From assembly GCA_903872555.1 (NCBI GenBank), contig CAIQLE010000060.1, positions 1 to 11,703 on the forward strand: 11,703 nt of DNA. The letters are read 5' to 3'. The translations under genes were made by a program, and so were the position numbers. Positions 1 to 8,556 of this stretch are shown one piece after another. The notes under the pieces were generated by a model that was not told where the DNA came from, did not search any database, and saw nothing but the letters and a program-made list of their open reading frames with translations. Numbering within the stretch: the stretch's first letter is position 1; each line of letters opens with the position of its first letter. Origin of the DNA: an uncultured bacterium. Lineage in GTDB: Bacteria; Pseudomonadota; Gammaproteobacteria; Burkholderiales; Burkholderiaceae_D.

Positions 1-814
1 CTACATCCGATGCCAGGCCAGCACCGAAATATTCGCGTGGCACGCCTATCCTCAGACCCTGAAGGCTGTCGCACAGATGCTGAGTAAAATCTTCGGCCGG
101 CCGCTCTATGCTGGTGGCGTCGCGCTCATCAAAGGCTGTCATGCCATTCAGTAGCATGGCGCAATCTTCTGCTGTCCAGGCCATAGGTCCGCCCTGATCC
201 AGTGATGAAGCAAAGGCAATCATGCCGTAACGCGACACGCGGCCATAGGTCGGTTTGATGCCGCTGATGCCACACAGTGCGGCGGGCTGACGGATAGAGC
301 CGCCGGTATCGGTGCCAGTGGCGGCCGGTGTCAGGCCGCCAGCGACTGCTGCTGCCGAGCCGCCCGACGAGCCGCCCGGCACGGCACGTGTATCCCAGGG
401 ATTTTTGACCGCGCCAAAATAGGAATTTTCATTCGATGAGCCCATAGCGAATTCATCACAATTCAATTTACCCAGCGTAATCATGCCTGCTTTGCGGAAC
501 TGATCGACCACACCTGCATCAAAGGGGCTGTTGTAGCTTTCCAGCATCTTCGATCCGGCGGTAGAAGCCCAGCCGCGGGTGACGAAAATATCCTTGTGCG
601 CGATGGGCAAACCGGTCAGTTCGCCGGCCTCGCCGGCAGCGATTTTTGCGTCAGCCTCTCTGGCCTGAGTCAGCGTCAGCTCCGGGTTCATGCCGGTGAA
701 GGCGTTGAGCTGGCTGGCGCCGATACGGTCGAGATAAAGCTGCGCTAGCTCAGTGGCGGAAATCTGTTTGTTCTTCAGCTGGGCTGAGAGTTGTTTGAGT
801 GTCTGAATGTGCAT
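1..814 (-). CDS. gatA: Aspartyl/glutamyl-tRNA amidotransferase subunit A (partial, C-terminus outside window)
   Basis: GatA is the amidase subunit of the GatCAB complex. It releases ammonia from glutamine to convert misacylated Glu-tRNA(Gln) and/or Asp-tRNA(Asn) in the cytoplasm. Translating from the ATG at 814 ([10 protein letters not shown]...) gives 271 residues that run off the left edge, just over half of the usual length of about 490. The amidase-signature triad is visible: Lys74 in IAHKDIF, cis-Ser149 in [13 protein letters not shown] and nucleophile Ser173 in [10 protein letters not shown]. The 75- and 24-residue spacings match the family. The gene lies 64 bp downstream of gatC on the same strand, and gatB probably follows outside the window. 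No Shine-Dalgarno is obvious before the ATG, so translation may depend on read-through from gatC. The family assignment is secure; which tRNA is the substrate cannot be told from this sequence. Confidence 0.97.
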   Translation of the reverse strand, partial: MHIQTLKQLSAQLKNKQISATELAQLYLDRIGASQLNAFTGMNPELTLTQAREADAKIAAGEAGELTGLPIAHKDIFVTRGWASTAGSKMLESYNSPFDAGVVDQFRKAGMITLGKLNCDEFAMGSSNENSYFGAVKNPWDTRAVPGGSSGGSAAAVAGGLTPAATGTDTGGSIRQPAALCGISGIKPTYGRVSRYGMIAFASSLDQGGPMAWTAEDCAMLLNGMTAFDERDATSIERPAEDFTQHLCDSLQGLRIGVPREYFGAGLASDV

Positions 815-878
815 GAAAGTGTGGGGCGCTGTAACGAGGGGCTGCGCAGGCCGGGCCGGCGCGGTCGGTCGGTGGTGA

Positions 879-1181
879 TTATTCGATCACTTTCGGGACG
901 AGATAAAGGCCGTCCTGAACCGAAGGGGCGGGCTGCTGGTAGTCATCGCGGCGGTTGGGCTCGGTGGCGCGGTCTTCGCGCAGGCGCATGGAAAGGCCTT
1001 CTTGCCAGACGGCCACCGGATGGGCGAGTGGCTCGACGCCCGTGGTGTCGACCGCTTTCATTTGTTCGACCAGCGCGAAGATGTCGTTGAGCTTGGCCAG
1101 CGCATCGGCAGCTTCTTGCTCGGAGAGCTCGAGCTGCGCCAGTTTGGATAAGCGCGCAATATCGGTCAGTGACAGGGACAT
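879..1181 (-). CDS. gatC: Aspartyl/glutamyl-tRNA amidotransferase subunit C
   Basis: GatC is the small subunit that wraps around and stabilises the GatA-GatB interface. The 100-residue product from the ATG at 1181 ([19 protein letters not shown]) has the family pattern: an N-terminal helical pair rich in LAxLEL/EQM, the conserved [12 protein letters not shown] turn at about residues 44-55, the LREDR segment at about 68-72, and the C-terminal [11 protein letters not shown]. The frame is open back to an ATG at 1232, but those 17 extra residues are Pro/Leu-rich and unlike GatC, so the inner start is preferred. It is the first gene of a gatC-gatA unit, transcribed divergently from mreB across 257 bp. 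Confidence 0.96.
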   Translation of the reverse strand: MSLSLTDIARLSKLAQLELSEQEAADALAKLNDIFALVEQMKAVDTTGVEPLAHPVAVWQEGLSMRLREDRATEPNRRDDYQQPAPSVQDGLYLVPKVIE

Positions 1182-1216
1182 GGATTCAGGCGCGGGAGGG
1201 CGCAATGGTAAAAAAG

Positions 1217-1222
1217 ATTCTA
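1217..1222 (-). promoter_or_regulatory. Possible -10 element for gatC
   Basis: Read on the minus strand this is TAGAAT, five of six matches to TATAAT, about 35 bp upstream of the gatC start and inside an A/T-rich stretch. No convincing -35 hexamer sits 16-18 bp further up, so this is only a candidate. Confidence 0.25.
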
Positions 1223-1322
1223 AAAATAGCAATTACGCAGGGCTTGCATTTTCGCCGGGGAAAACAAACGGGCCGCCAGATTTTTAGCATTTCTAGCGGC
1301 CAATTTAGCTCGGATTATAAGG

Positions 1323-1328
1323 TAGAAT
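1323..1328 (+). promoter_or_regulatory. Possible -10 element for mreB
   Basis: TAGAAT, five of six to consensus, lies on the plus strand in the divergent region. A start of transcription near 1335 would give mreB a leader of about 100 nt. No good -35 is visible upstream, so the call rests on the hexamer and its position alone. Confidence 0.25.
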
Positions 1329-1396
1329 GCTAGGTTAATGGCCGCAGTAGCCGCCCTTCGCGCGCTGGGCATTTCGCGCCAATTTCGCAATTTTTC

Positions 1397-1421
1397 TGCC
1401 GGCACCTAAAATGTTCCGGCA
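1397..1421 (+). promoter_or_regulatory. Small hairpin just before the mreB ribosome-binding site
   Basis: TGCCGG at 1397-1402 and CCGGCA at 1416-1421 can form a 6-bp GC-rich stem around a 13-nt A/T-rich loop. It ends 3 nt before the GAGG Shine-Dalgarno (1425-1428) and 17 nt before the mreB ATG. It might influence ribosome access, but a stem this short can arise by chance. Confidence 0.25.
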
Positions 1422-1426
1422 CTTGA

Positions 1427-2482
<1,056 letters not shown>

Positions 2483-2488
2483 TGCAGC

Positions 2489-2521
2489 AAGGCCGTTCGT
2501 GTGCAGTCTGCGAACGGCCTT
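2489..2521 (+). terminator. Hairpin between mreB and mreC (attenuator-like, weak terminator)
   Basis: AAGGCCGTTCG (2489-2499) and CGAACGGCCTT (2511-2521) form a perfect 11-bp inverted repeat around an 11-nt loop. It begins 7 nt after the mreB stop codon. Only three T residues follow the GC-rich stem, so it looks like a partial terminator or an mRNA 3'-end stabiliser rather than a full stop. Either would set MreB above MreC/MreD/PBP2/RodA. The rest of the gap to 2608 holds A/T-rich hexamers (for example CATAAT at 2526-2531) but no convincing promoter pair. Confidence 0.6.
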
Positions 2522-2608
2522 TGCACATAATGTAATCTCCCTGCCAGTGCCCTAAGTCGTGCGCAGGCCATTTCAAATTCATTTCCACGGTATTAGCGCT
2601 TTATCCTG

Positions 2609-3532
2609 ATGGAATACAGTCCACCGCCACTCTTCAAGCAAGGCGCATCTGCGCGTGCCAAGATGTTGTTCTTTGCATTGATCGCGGTTGCCCTGCTGAT
2701 GGCCGACTCGCGCATGCATGCCTTGACCGTCATGCGTCAGGGCGTAGGCGTGGCGCTTTATCCTTTGCAGGTAGTGGCGATGCTGCCGCGCGATGCTTTC
2801 TACGCAGTCACGGAATACTTTTCATCACTCTCCACGCTGAAGGAAGAAAATCGCCTGATGCGTGATCAGCAAGTGCTGAATGCACAGCAATTGCAGCAGA
2901 GCCGTCAGCTGCTGGCTGAAAATGCTCACCTGCGCAAACTGCTTGAGGCTTCAGAGCGCATCGGTCTGCGTACCGTCATGAGTGAAATTCTGTATGACGC
3001 GCGTGATCCTTTTTCACGCAAAATTATTCTCGACCGTGGTCAGCGCCATGGCCTGATCGCCGGTCAGCCGGTGATTGATGATCTGGGTGTGGTCGGTCAG
3101 GTAACGCGTGTGTTTCCATTCACTTCTGAAGTCACCTTGCTGACTGACAAAGATCACGCCATACCGGTGCAGGTCTTGCGCAGCGGTGTACGCAGCGTAG
3201 CGTATGGACGCGGGCAGGCCGGCATGCTGGAACTGCGCTTCATGGCATCAAATGCAGATATTCAAAAAGGCGATGTGCTGACTACCTCGGGCATAGACGG
3301 CGTCTATCCGGCGGGTCTGGCTGTGGGTACGGTAGCGACAGTGGAAACCAAGACCTCCGATGCCTTTGCCCGCATTCTGCTGCAGCCAACGGCAGGCGTG
3401 TCCAGCCATCGTCAGTTACTGGTGTTGCTGGCCGATCCTGCGCAGCAGGTACCGGCGCCGCCTGCAGAAAATATAGAAACGCTGGAGCCGCGTGCCAAGC
3501 GCTTGCATAGAGAAGGTATACCCGCGCCATGA
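2609..3532 (+). CDS. mreC: Rod-shape-determining protein MreC
   Basis: MreC is a bitopic inner-membrane protein whose periplasmic domain binds and activates PBP2 in the elongasome. The 307 residues show the family order: a short cytoplasmic N-terminus (MEYSPPPLFKQG), one membrane helix at about 18-35 (LFFALIAVALLMAD), a heptad-rich coiled coil at about 72-115 (TLKEENRLM...LAENAHLRKLLE), then the paired beta-barrel domain from about 120 to 275 with DPFSRKIILDRGQRHGL, LGVVGQV and GDVLTTSGIDGVYPAGL. A polar Pro-rich tail of about 30 residues follows. The start has no clear Shine-Dalgarno, but the N-terminus reads like other Burkholderiales MreC proteins. The stop overlaps the mreD start (ATGA), indicating translational coupling. 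Confidence 0.97.
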   Translation: MEYSPPPLFKQGASARAKMLFFALIAVALLMADSRMHALTVMRQGVGVALYPLQVVAMLPRDAFYAVTEYFSSLSTLKEENRLMRDQQVLNAQQLQQSRQLLAENAHLRKLLEASERIGLRTVMSEILYDARDPFSRKIILDRGQRHGLIAGQPVIDDLGVVGQVTRVFPFTSEVTLLTDKDHAIPVQVLRSGVRSVAYGRGQAGMLELRFMASNADIQKGDVLTTSGIDGVYPAGLAVGTVATVETKTSDAFARILLQPTAGVSSHRQLLVLLADPAQQVPAPPAENIETLEPRAKRLHREGIPAP

Positions 3533-4041
3533 TGGACAGAGACCACATCCTGTTGCCGGTCAATCCGGCCTTCATTGCCTTCAGTCTGGTGGCGGCCTTC
3601 TTCCTCAATCTTTTCCCTTGGGGCGGCTGGAGCTGGGTGCCTGATTTTGTGGCGCTCACCCTGGTCTTCTGGAGCATTTATCAGCCACGCAAAGTCGGCA
3701 TAGGCATCGCATTCCTGATGGGTCTGGTGATGGATGTGCACAGCGCCTCTCTGCTGGGTGAGAATGCACTGGCCTATACCTTGTTGTCCTACTTCGCGAT
3801 CACCATCCATCGTCGCGTGCTCTGGTTCCCGCCAACTGTGCAGGCATTGCATATTTTCCCCCTGCTAGTGGTGATGCAAATTGTGCAGGTTCTGATACAG
3901 CTGGCAGTGACGGGCAAATTTCCGAACTGGGCTTATTTTGCACAAAGCCTGGTGTCCATCGTGGTCTGGCCTGTGGTCTGCTGGGTGCTGCTGGCACCAC
4001 AACGGCGCGCCGTCGATCATGACGAAACACGCCCTATTTAA
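3529..4041 (+). CDS. mreD: Rod-shape-determining protein MreD
   Basis: MreD is a small polytopic inner-membrane partner of MreC. The 170-residue product is almost entirely hydrophobic, with about five to six predicted membrane helices (roughly residues 13-30, 38-53, 57-75, 80-95, 106-128 and 138-157) and a charged C-terminus. The VPDFVALTLVFWSIYQPRKVG segment resembles the conserved MreD core, and GLVMDVHSASLLGENALAY matches its second conserved stretch. The first ATG overlaps the mreC stop by 4 bp; a second ATG follows immediately. The position between mreC and the PBP2 gene is the standard one, which makes this short, fast-evolving protein easy to identify. Confidence 0.95.
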   Translation: MMDRDHILLPVNPAFIAFSLVAAFFLNLFPWGGWSWVPDFVALTLVFWSIYQPRKVGIGIAFLMGLVMDVHSASLLGENALAYTLLSYFAITIHRRVLWFPPTVQALHIFPLLVVMQIVQVLIQLAVTGKFPNWAYFAQSLVSIVVWPVVCWVLLAPQRRAVDHDETRPI

Positions 4042-4073
4042 TCTTCACGAGTCTTTTTGACTGAGCTGTCCCT

Positions 4074-6419
4074 GTGACCGAGATAAAAGACACCGAACGC
4101 GAACTACAATTATTCAGGCTGCGGCTGTCCGTCGCGGGTCTGGTGGTGTTCGTTTGCTTTGGTCTGCTGATGCTGCGCTTTCTCTGGCTGCAGGCCGTGC
4201 GCCACAGTGAATATTTTGAGCGCGCTGAAAGCAATCGCATTTCTGTGGTGCCGGCCGTACCAAATCGCGGTCTTATCATTGACCGCAATGGCGTTATCCT
4301 GGCGCGCAATTTCTCAGCCTATACGCTGGAGATCACGCCCTCCAAAATCAATCGTAATCTGGATGCAGTGATCGATGATCTTGCCCTGATCGTCGATATT
4401 CAGCATAAAGATCGCAAGCGCTTTCGTCGTCTGATGGAAGAATCAAAAACTTTTGAGAGTTTGCCCATCCGCACCCGCCTGAGCGACCATGAAGTGGCGC
4501 GCTTCGCAGCACAGCGCTATCGCTTTCCCGGTGTTGATATTCAGGCGCGTCTGTTCCGTCAGTATCCGCTCGGGCAAACTGCTTCACACATGATTGGCTA
4601 CATCGGCCGCGTCAATAAGCGCGAAGCTGAAAAGCTGGAAGACAGTGATGATGCAGCCAATTATCGCGGCACTGAATACATAGGCAAGGAAGGCATAGAA
4701 AAAAGTTACGAGCGCGAGCTGCATGGTATTACCGGCTATGACGAAATCGAAGTCTCTGCCGGAGGGCGCGCGGTCAGAACCTTGTCGCGTACGGCACCGA
4801 CGCCGGGCAACAATCTGATTTTATCGGTTGATATCGAGCTGCAAAAAATCATAGAAAAAGCTTTTGGCGATCGTCGTGGCGCGCTGGTGGCGATTGAGCC
4901 TGAGACGGGCGACATACTGGCCTATGTGTCCATGCCGACCTTTGATCCGAATCTTTTTGTCGAAGGCATTGATGCCAAGAGCTGGGAAGATCTGAACACC
5001 TCGCTCGACAAGCCTTTGCTGAACCGACCACTGATTGGCAGCTATCCACCGGGTTCAACATTCAAACCTTATATGGCGCTGGCTTCGCTAGAGCTGGGCA
5101 AGCGCACGCCTGAATCGGCCATCATGGACCCGGGTTATTTTTGGTTTGGCAATAATAAATTTCGTGACGATAAAGAAGGCGGTCATGGACGGGTTGATAT
5201 GTATAAATCCATCGTCCAGTCCTGCAACACCTATTACTACAACCTCGCCAATGATTTGGGCATAGAGGCCATCCACGATTTCATGAAGCCCTTCGGTTTC
5301 GGCCAGTTGACCGGCATTGATCTGGACAACGAGCGTCGTGGGGTCTTGCCATCGGCCGAATGGAAGCGCAATACCTTCAAGCGACCTGAGCTGCAGAAAT
5401 GGTATGCAGGTGAAACAATTTCCGTCGGCATTGGACAGGGCTATAACTCGTTTACACCTTTGCAGCTGGCGCATGCGGTGTCGAATCTGTCGAATAATGG
5501 TGTGGTGATGCGACCGCACTTAGTCAAGACGGTGGAGAACGGCACGACCAAAGGCCGCACACTCACGGTGCCCAAGCAGAGTTACCGCATACCGCTCAAA
5601 CAAGAGAATATTGATTTCATCAAGCAGGCTATGGTCGGCGTCACCAAAGAAGGCACTTCGGCGCATTCTTTTGCGAATGCTCCCTATGTTTCAGGCGGCA
5701 AGACCGGTACAGCGCAGGCTGCTGCTTTGAGCCGTAATGTGAAATACGATGCCAGCAAAATTTCCGAACGACTGCGTGACCATTCGCTTTACATTGCTTT
5801 TGCACCGGCAGACAAACCCAAGATTGCGCTGGCCGTGATTGTTGAGAATGCCGGTTTTGGTGCGGCCGCGGCAGCGCCGATTGCCCGTCAGGCGATTGAT
5901 TACTATTTGTTAGGTAAGCGACCTGATGAGCCCCTGGTCAAAGCAGCCAGCAAGGAAGTGAAGCCAGCAGATGACATTAAACCAGAAGCAGCTAAGCCGG
6001 CGACAAGTACCAACAGCAAGCCTGAAACAGGCAAGCCCGAAACCGCCAAGCCGGAAGCAGGCAAGCCCGCAGTGAGTGCGCCGCTGACTGTTCCTGCCGC
6101 CGCAACGGCTAAGGCTCCGCTGGCCGCTGTCCCAACGGCTGCAGCTAAAGCAAGCAGTACTGCGGCGACACCTGCAGCAGCGGCTTTGAATGCGCTCAGT
6201 CCGGCCAAGCCGGTCAAACCAGCAATCCCGCTGACGCCAGCGACACCATCAACCCCTGTAGCCACAGCACCGAACAAGTCACCTGCTGCACCTGTTACTT
6301 CGCCGGCTGCCCCTGCCCCGGGCGCACCGCAGAATCCGGTTGCGAGCAAGCCAGCTGTCAGCAAGCCGATAGTGACACCCAAGCCGGTACCTGATGCCAC
6401 TTCGAGGAGCGAGAATTGA
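4074..6419 (+). CDS. mrdA: Penicillin-binding protein 2 (elongasome transpeptidase) with long low-complexity tail
   Basis: PBP2 is the class B peptidoglycan DD-transpeptidase that cross-links side-wall glycan made by RodA. Domains in order: cytoplasmic tip, one membrane helix (about 17-39), pedestal domain starting with NRGLIIDRNGVILARN (about 64-79), then the transpeptidase domain with all three active-site motifs, S328-T-F-K331, S383-C-N385 and K543-T-G-T546. The start is GTG at 4074; the N-terminus MTEIKDTE fits the family and no ATG competes. The enzyme proper ends near residue 612 (PIARQAIDYYLLGKR), which is a normal PBP2 length. About 169 further residues rich in Ala, Pro, Lys and Thr follow, including KPETG-KPETA-KPEAG from residue 649. 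The tail is presumably periplasmic and disordered. The stop overlaps the mrdB start by TTGA. Confidence 0.97.
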   Translation: MTEIKDTERELQLFRLRLSVAGLVVFVCFGLLMLRFLWLQAVRHSEYFERAESNRISVVPAVPNRGLIIDRNGVILARNFSAYTLEITPSKINRNLDAVIDDLALIVDIQHKDRKRFRRLMEESKTFESLPIRTRLSDHEVARFAAQRYRFPGVDIQARLFRQYPLGQTASHMIGYIGRVNKREAEKLEDSDDAANYRGTEYIGKEGIEKSYERELHGITGYDEIEVSAGGRAVRTLSRTAPTPGNNLILSVDIELQKIIEKAFGDRRGALVAIEPETGDILAYVSMPTFDPNLFVEGIDAKSWEDLNTSLDKPLLNRPLIGSYPPGSTFKPYMALASLELGKRTPESAIMDPGYFWFGNNKFRDDKEGGHGRVDMYKSIVQSCNTYYYNLANDLGIEAIHDFMKPFGFGQLTGIDLDNERRGVLPSAEWKRNTFKRPELQKWYAGETISVGIGQGYNSFTPLQLAHAVSNLSNNGVVMRPHLVKTVENGTTKGRTLTVPKQSYRIPLKQENIDFIKQAMVGVTKEGTSAHSFANAPYVSGGKTGTAQAAALSRNVKYDASKISERLRDHSLYIAFAPADKPKIALAVIVENAGFGAAAAAPIARQAIDYYLLGKRPDEPLVKAASKEVKPADDIKPEAAKPATSTNSKPETGKPETAKPEAGKPAVSAPLTVPAAATAKAPLAAVPTAAAKASSTAATPAAAALNALSPAKPVKPAIPLTPATPSTPVATAPNKSPAAPVTSPAAPAPGAPQNPVASKPAVSKPIVTPKPVPDATSRSEN
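6404..6409 (+). promoter_or_regulatory. Ribosome-binding site deciding the TTG start of mrdB
   Basis: GAGGAG at 6404-6409 lies inside the last codons of mrdA, 6 nt before the TTG at 6416. It is the strongest Shine-Dalgarno in the cluster. Because no ATG or GTG in the mrdB frame lies nearby (the first in-frame Met is residue 45, already beyond the first membrane helix), it identifies the TTG as the true start. Confidence 0.75.
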
Positions 6420-7531
6420 TTGCTGATGGCGGCCGCACTTACTTTATCGAATCGCTGCGCCGGCGTTTCTTTATTTTCGATCGTTCACTGACGATTATTC
6501 TCGGGCTCATTCTGCTGCTGGGATGTCTCGCTGTCTCTTCGGCGGCGATGGATTTCCCGGGGCGTTTTGAAGGTCATCTGAGGAATATCGCGGTCGGAAT
6601 TATGGTGATGTGGGTGGCTGCCATGATTCCGCCGCAAAAACTGATGCGCTTTGCCCTGCCCATTTACTTAGTGGGCGTCGCCTTACTGGTTGGTGTGGCG
6701 CTGTTTGGCCTGATTAAAAATGGTGCGCGGCGCTGGATCAATATCGGCGTCATCATTCAGCCTTCAGAAATTATGAAGCTGGCGCTGCCGCTGACGCTGG
6801 CATGGTTTTTCCAGAAGCGCGAAGGCATGATCCGCTGGCGTGATTTTGGACTCGCGGGTCTGATGACGGCGATACCTGTCGGCCTGATTCTGCGACAGCC
6901 CGATCTGGGCACGGCCATGCTGGTGGTGTCGGCAGGATTTTTTGTGATCTTTCTGGCCGGTCTGTCATGGCGGCTCATCATCGGTCTGGGTGTGTCAGCT
7001 CTGGCCAGCTTGCCACTGGTCTGGTCTATGTTGCATGACTACCAGCGCAACCGTGTCATGACTCTGATTGATCCCACATCTGATCCACTGGGCAAGGGCT
7101 TTCACATTATCCAGTCCACCATAGCGATTGGTTCCGGAGGTCTGATAGGTAAGGGCTGGATGAATGGTTCACAGGCCCATCTGGAATTTATTCCTGAACG
7201 TACCACTGACTTTATATTCGCCGTCTTCTCGGAAGAGTTCGGCCTCCTGGGCAATGGTGTGCTGCTGGTGCTGTATCTCTTGTTGATAGGTCGCGGCTTA
7301 ATTATCGCTGCCAATGCGCCGACTTTATTTTCACGTCTGCTGGCCGGCGCACTGACGCTGTCTATCTTTACCTATGCCTTTGTGAACATGGGCATGGTGA
7401 GTGGTATTTTGCCAGTGGTAGGCGTGCCTTTGCCTTTTATCAGCTATGGGGGCACTGCCTTTGTGACGCTGAGTCTGGGCATAGGAACGCTGATGAGCAT
7501 ACAGCGGCACCGCAAGCTGGTGCAGACCTGA
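6416..7531 (+). CDS. mrdB: Rod-shape peptidoglycan glycosyltransferase RodA
   Basis: RodA is the SEDS-family polymerase that extends glycan strands from lipid II and works as a pair with PBP2. The 371-residue, highly hydrophobic protein fits the ten-helix SEDS topology and usual length. Conserved SEDS segments are present: NGARRWINIG, QPSE (Glu118), LRQPDLGTAM, the large-loop ERTTDFIFAVFSEEFG with the catalytic-type Asp265, and the C-terminal LPFISYGGTA. Translation starts at a TTG that overlaps the mrdA stop, preceded by a strong GAGGAG. The coupling is what one would expect for two proteins that act as a complex. The rlpA start follows about 20 bp downstream. Confidence 0.97.
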   Translation: MIADGGRTYFIESLRRRFFIFDRSLTIILGLILLLGCLAVSSAAMDFPGRFEGHLRNIAVGIMVMWVAAMIPPQKLMRFALPIYLVGVALLVGVALFGLIKNGARRWINIGVIIQPSEIMKLALPLTLAWFFQKREGMIRWRDFGLAGLMTAIPVGLILRQPDLGTAMLVVSAGFFVIFLAGLSWRLIIGLGVSALASLPLVWSMLHDYQRNRVMTLIDPTSDPLGKGFHIIQSTIAIGSGGLIGKGWMNGSQAHLEFIPERTTDFIFAVFSEEFGLLGNGVLLVLYLLLIGRGLIIAANAPTLFSRLLAGALTLSIFTYAFVNMGMVSGILPVVGVPLPFISYGGTAFVTLSLGIGTLMSIQRHRKLVQT

Positions 7532-7550
7532 TGCATTGCCGGAGTCAGGT

Positions 7551-8555
7551 GTGATATCCCGCGTGCGCAGTACGGCAGCACTGATGCGGGTGTTGTCTGT
7601 ACTGGGGCTGTTTGCACTGAATGCCTGCACGACGGTTGATCTGCATGCACCCGATGAGCACGCAGGCTCCAGATCAAAGGTAAAAGCAGCGACGCCTCCT
7701 GCGCCTCCAACCCCGTCAGCCTCTGCCAGCGCGCCGGTAAAAAAACCGGGCGGCTATTATCAGGATGATGGCCCGGGCGAAGCACAGCCTGAAGGTTTGC
7801 TCGATATACCTGATGCAGATCCTAAAGTTGAACCCTTTGCCAAAGGGCCCAGCAAGCCTTATACGGTTTTTGAGCAAACTTACACACCCATCACAGACAA
7901 TCGCCCCTTTGTGCAGCGTGGCATAGGCAGCTGGTACGGCAAGAAATTTCACGGACAGCGCACCGCTTCCGGCGAGCTCTACGATATGTACAAAATGACG
8001 GCGGCACACACCACGCTGCCGATTCCTTCCTATGCGCGCGTGACCAATTTACGCAATGGTAAACAAGTCATTGTGCGTATCAATGACCGCGGCCCCTTCA
8101 TTGCCACACGCATCATTGACCTTTCTTACACCGCAGCACTCAAGCTCGGCTATATACAGGGCGGCAGCGCAGAGTTAGAAGTGGAACGTTTACTGCCTGA
8201 AGAAATTGCACGCATACAGTCAGCCAAGCGCAGCAAAAGCGGAATGGCCTCAGCAGAGCAGGATCATGATGCGCTGGCCCGGCTTGCTACCTCGGGTAGT
8301 AGCCCTTCCGTAGCTGCCGGCAGTGGTGGATTTTTTCTGCAGTTCGGCGCCTATGCACAAGAGCAAAATGCACTGGCCATGCGTGAGCGGCTACTGTATG
8401 GCTGGCCACAAACTTTGCCCCAGCCTGCTGTAGTGCAAAGCCAGGGCTTGTACCGATTGCACAGCGGTCCGTATACCAGCCGTGAAGTGGCAAGCGAAGC
8501 GGCGCGTCAGTTGAAGTCGGTAGCGCAGATACAGACCAGCATCGTTCAGAAATAA
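7551..8555 (+). CDS. rlpA: Septal ring-type lipoprotein RlpA (DPBB lytic transglycosylase with SPOR domain)
   Basis: RlpA is an outer-membrane lipoprotein; in Pseudomonas aeruginosa it is a lytic transglycosylase that cleaves glycan lacking stem peptides. From the GTG at 7551 there are 334 residues. A lipoprotein signal ends in LNAC with the lipidated Cys26. A Pro/Ala-rich linker (about 30-105) follows. The double-psi beta-barrel runs from about 124 to 210 (GIGSWYGKKFHGQRTASGE), with Glu142, Asp145, His153 (TAAHTTLP) and Asp179 (INDRGPF) in the spacing of the family's important residues. A SPOR domain occupies 259-334 (FFLQFGAYA...YRLHSGPY) and should bind denuded septal glycan. GTG 7551 is preferred because GGAG at 7541-7544 precedes it; TTG 7536 would add five residues, and ATG 7584 would leave a very short signal peptide. 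It is probably cotranscribed with mrdB. Confidence 0.93.
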   Translation: MISRVRSTAALMRVLSVLGLFALNACTTVDLHAPDEHAGSRSKVKAATPPAPPTPSASASAPVKKPGGYYQDDGPGEAQPEGLLDIPDADPKVEPFAKGPSKPYTVFEQTYTPITDNRPFVQRGIGSWYGKKFHGQRTASGELYDMYKMTAAHTTLPIPSYARVTNLRNGKQVIVRINDRGPFIATRIIDLSYTAALKLGYIQGGSAELEVERLLPEEIARIQSAKRSKSGMASAEQDHDALARLATSGSSPSVAAGSGGFFLQFGAYAQEQNALAMRERLLYGWPQTLPQPAVVQSQGLYRLHSGPYTSREVASEAARQLKSVAQIQTSIVQK

Positions 8556-8556
8556 T

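Noticed and set aside
863..874. GGTC-GGTC-GGTG tandem in the gatC-gatA gap.
   Set aside because: Two and a half tetranucleotide units in a G/C-rich gap are too few to suggest a phase-variable or functional repeat.
955..1287. A plus-strand open frame of 110 codons covering gatC.
   Set aside because: It is a shadow of gatC; the translation is Ser/Arg-rich and has no family resemblance, while the minus-strand frame is plainly GatC.
4057..4087. TTGACT with a downstream GATAAA as a possible promoter inside the mreD/mrdA junction.
   Set aside because: The spacing is 19 bp and the -10 falls within mrdA codons after the GTG start, so transcripts would lack the mrdA start.
5903..6400. A 165-codon open frame on the minus strand opposite the PBP2 tail, rich in Gly, Ala, Leu and Val.
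   Set aside because: It mirrors the Ala/Pro/Lys low-complexity codons of mrdA on the other strand. It has no recognisable domain, and the sense frame is continuous with a complete PBP2.
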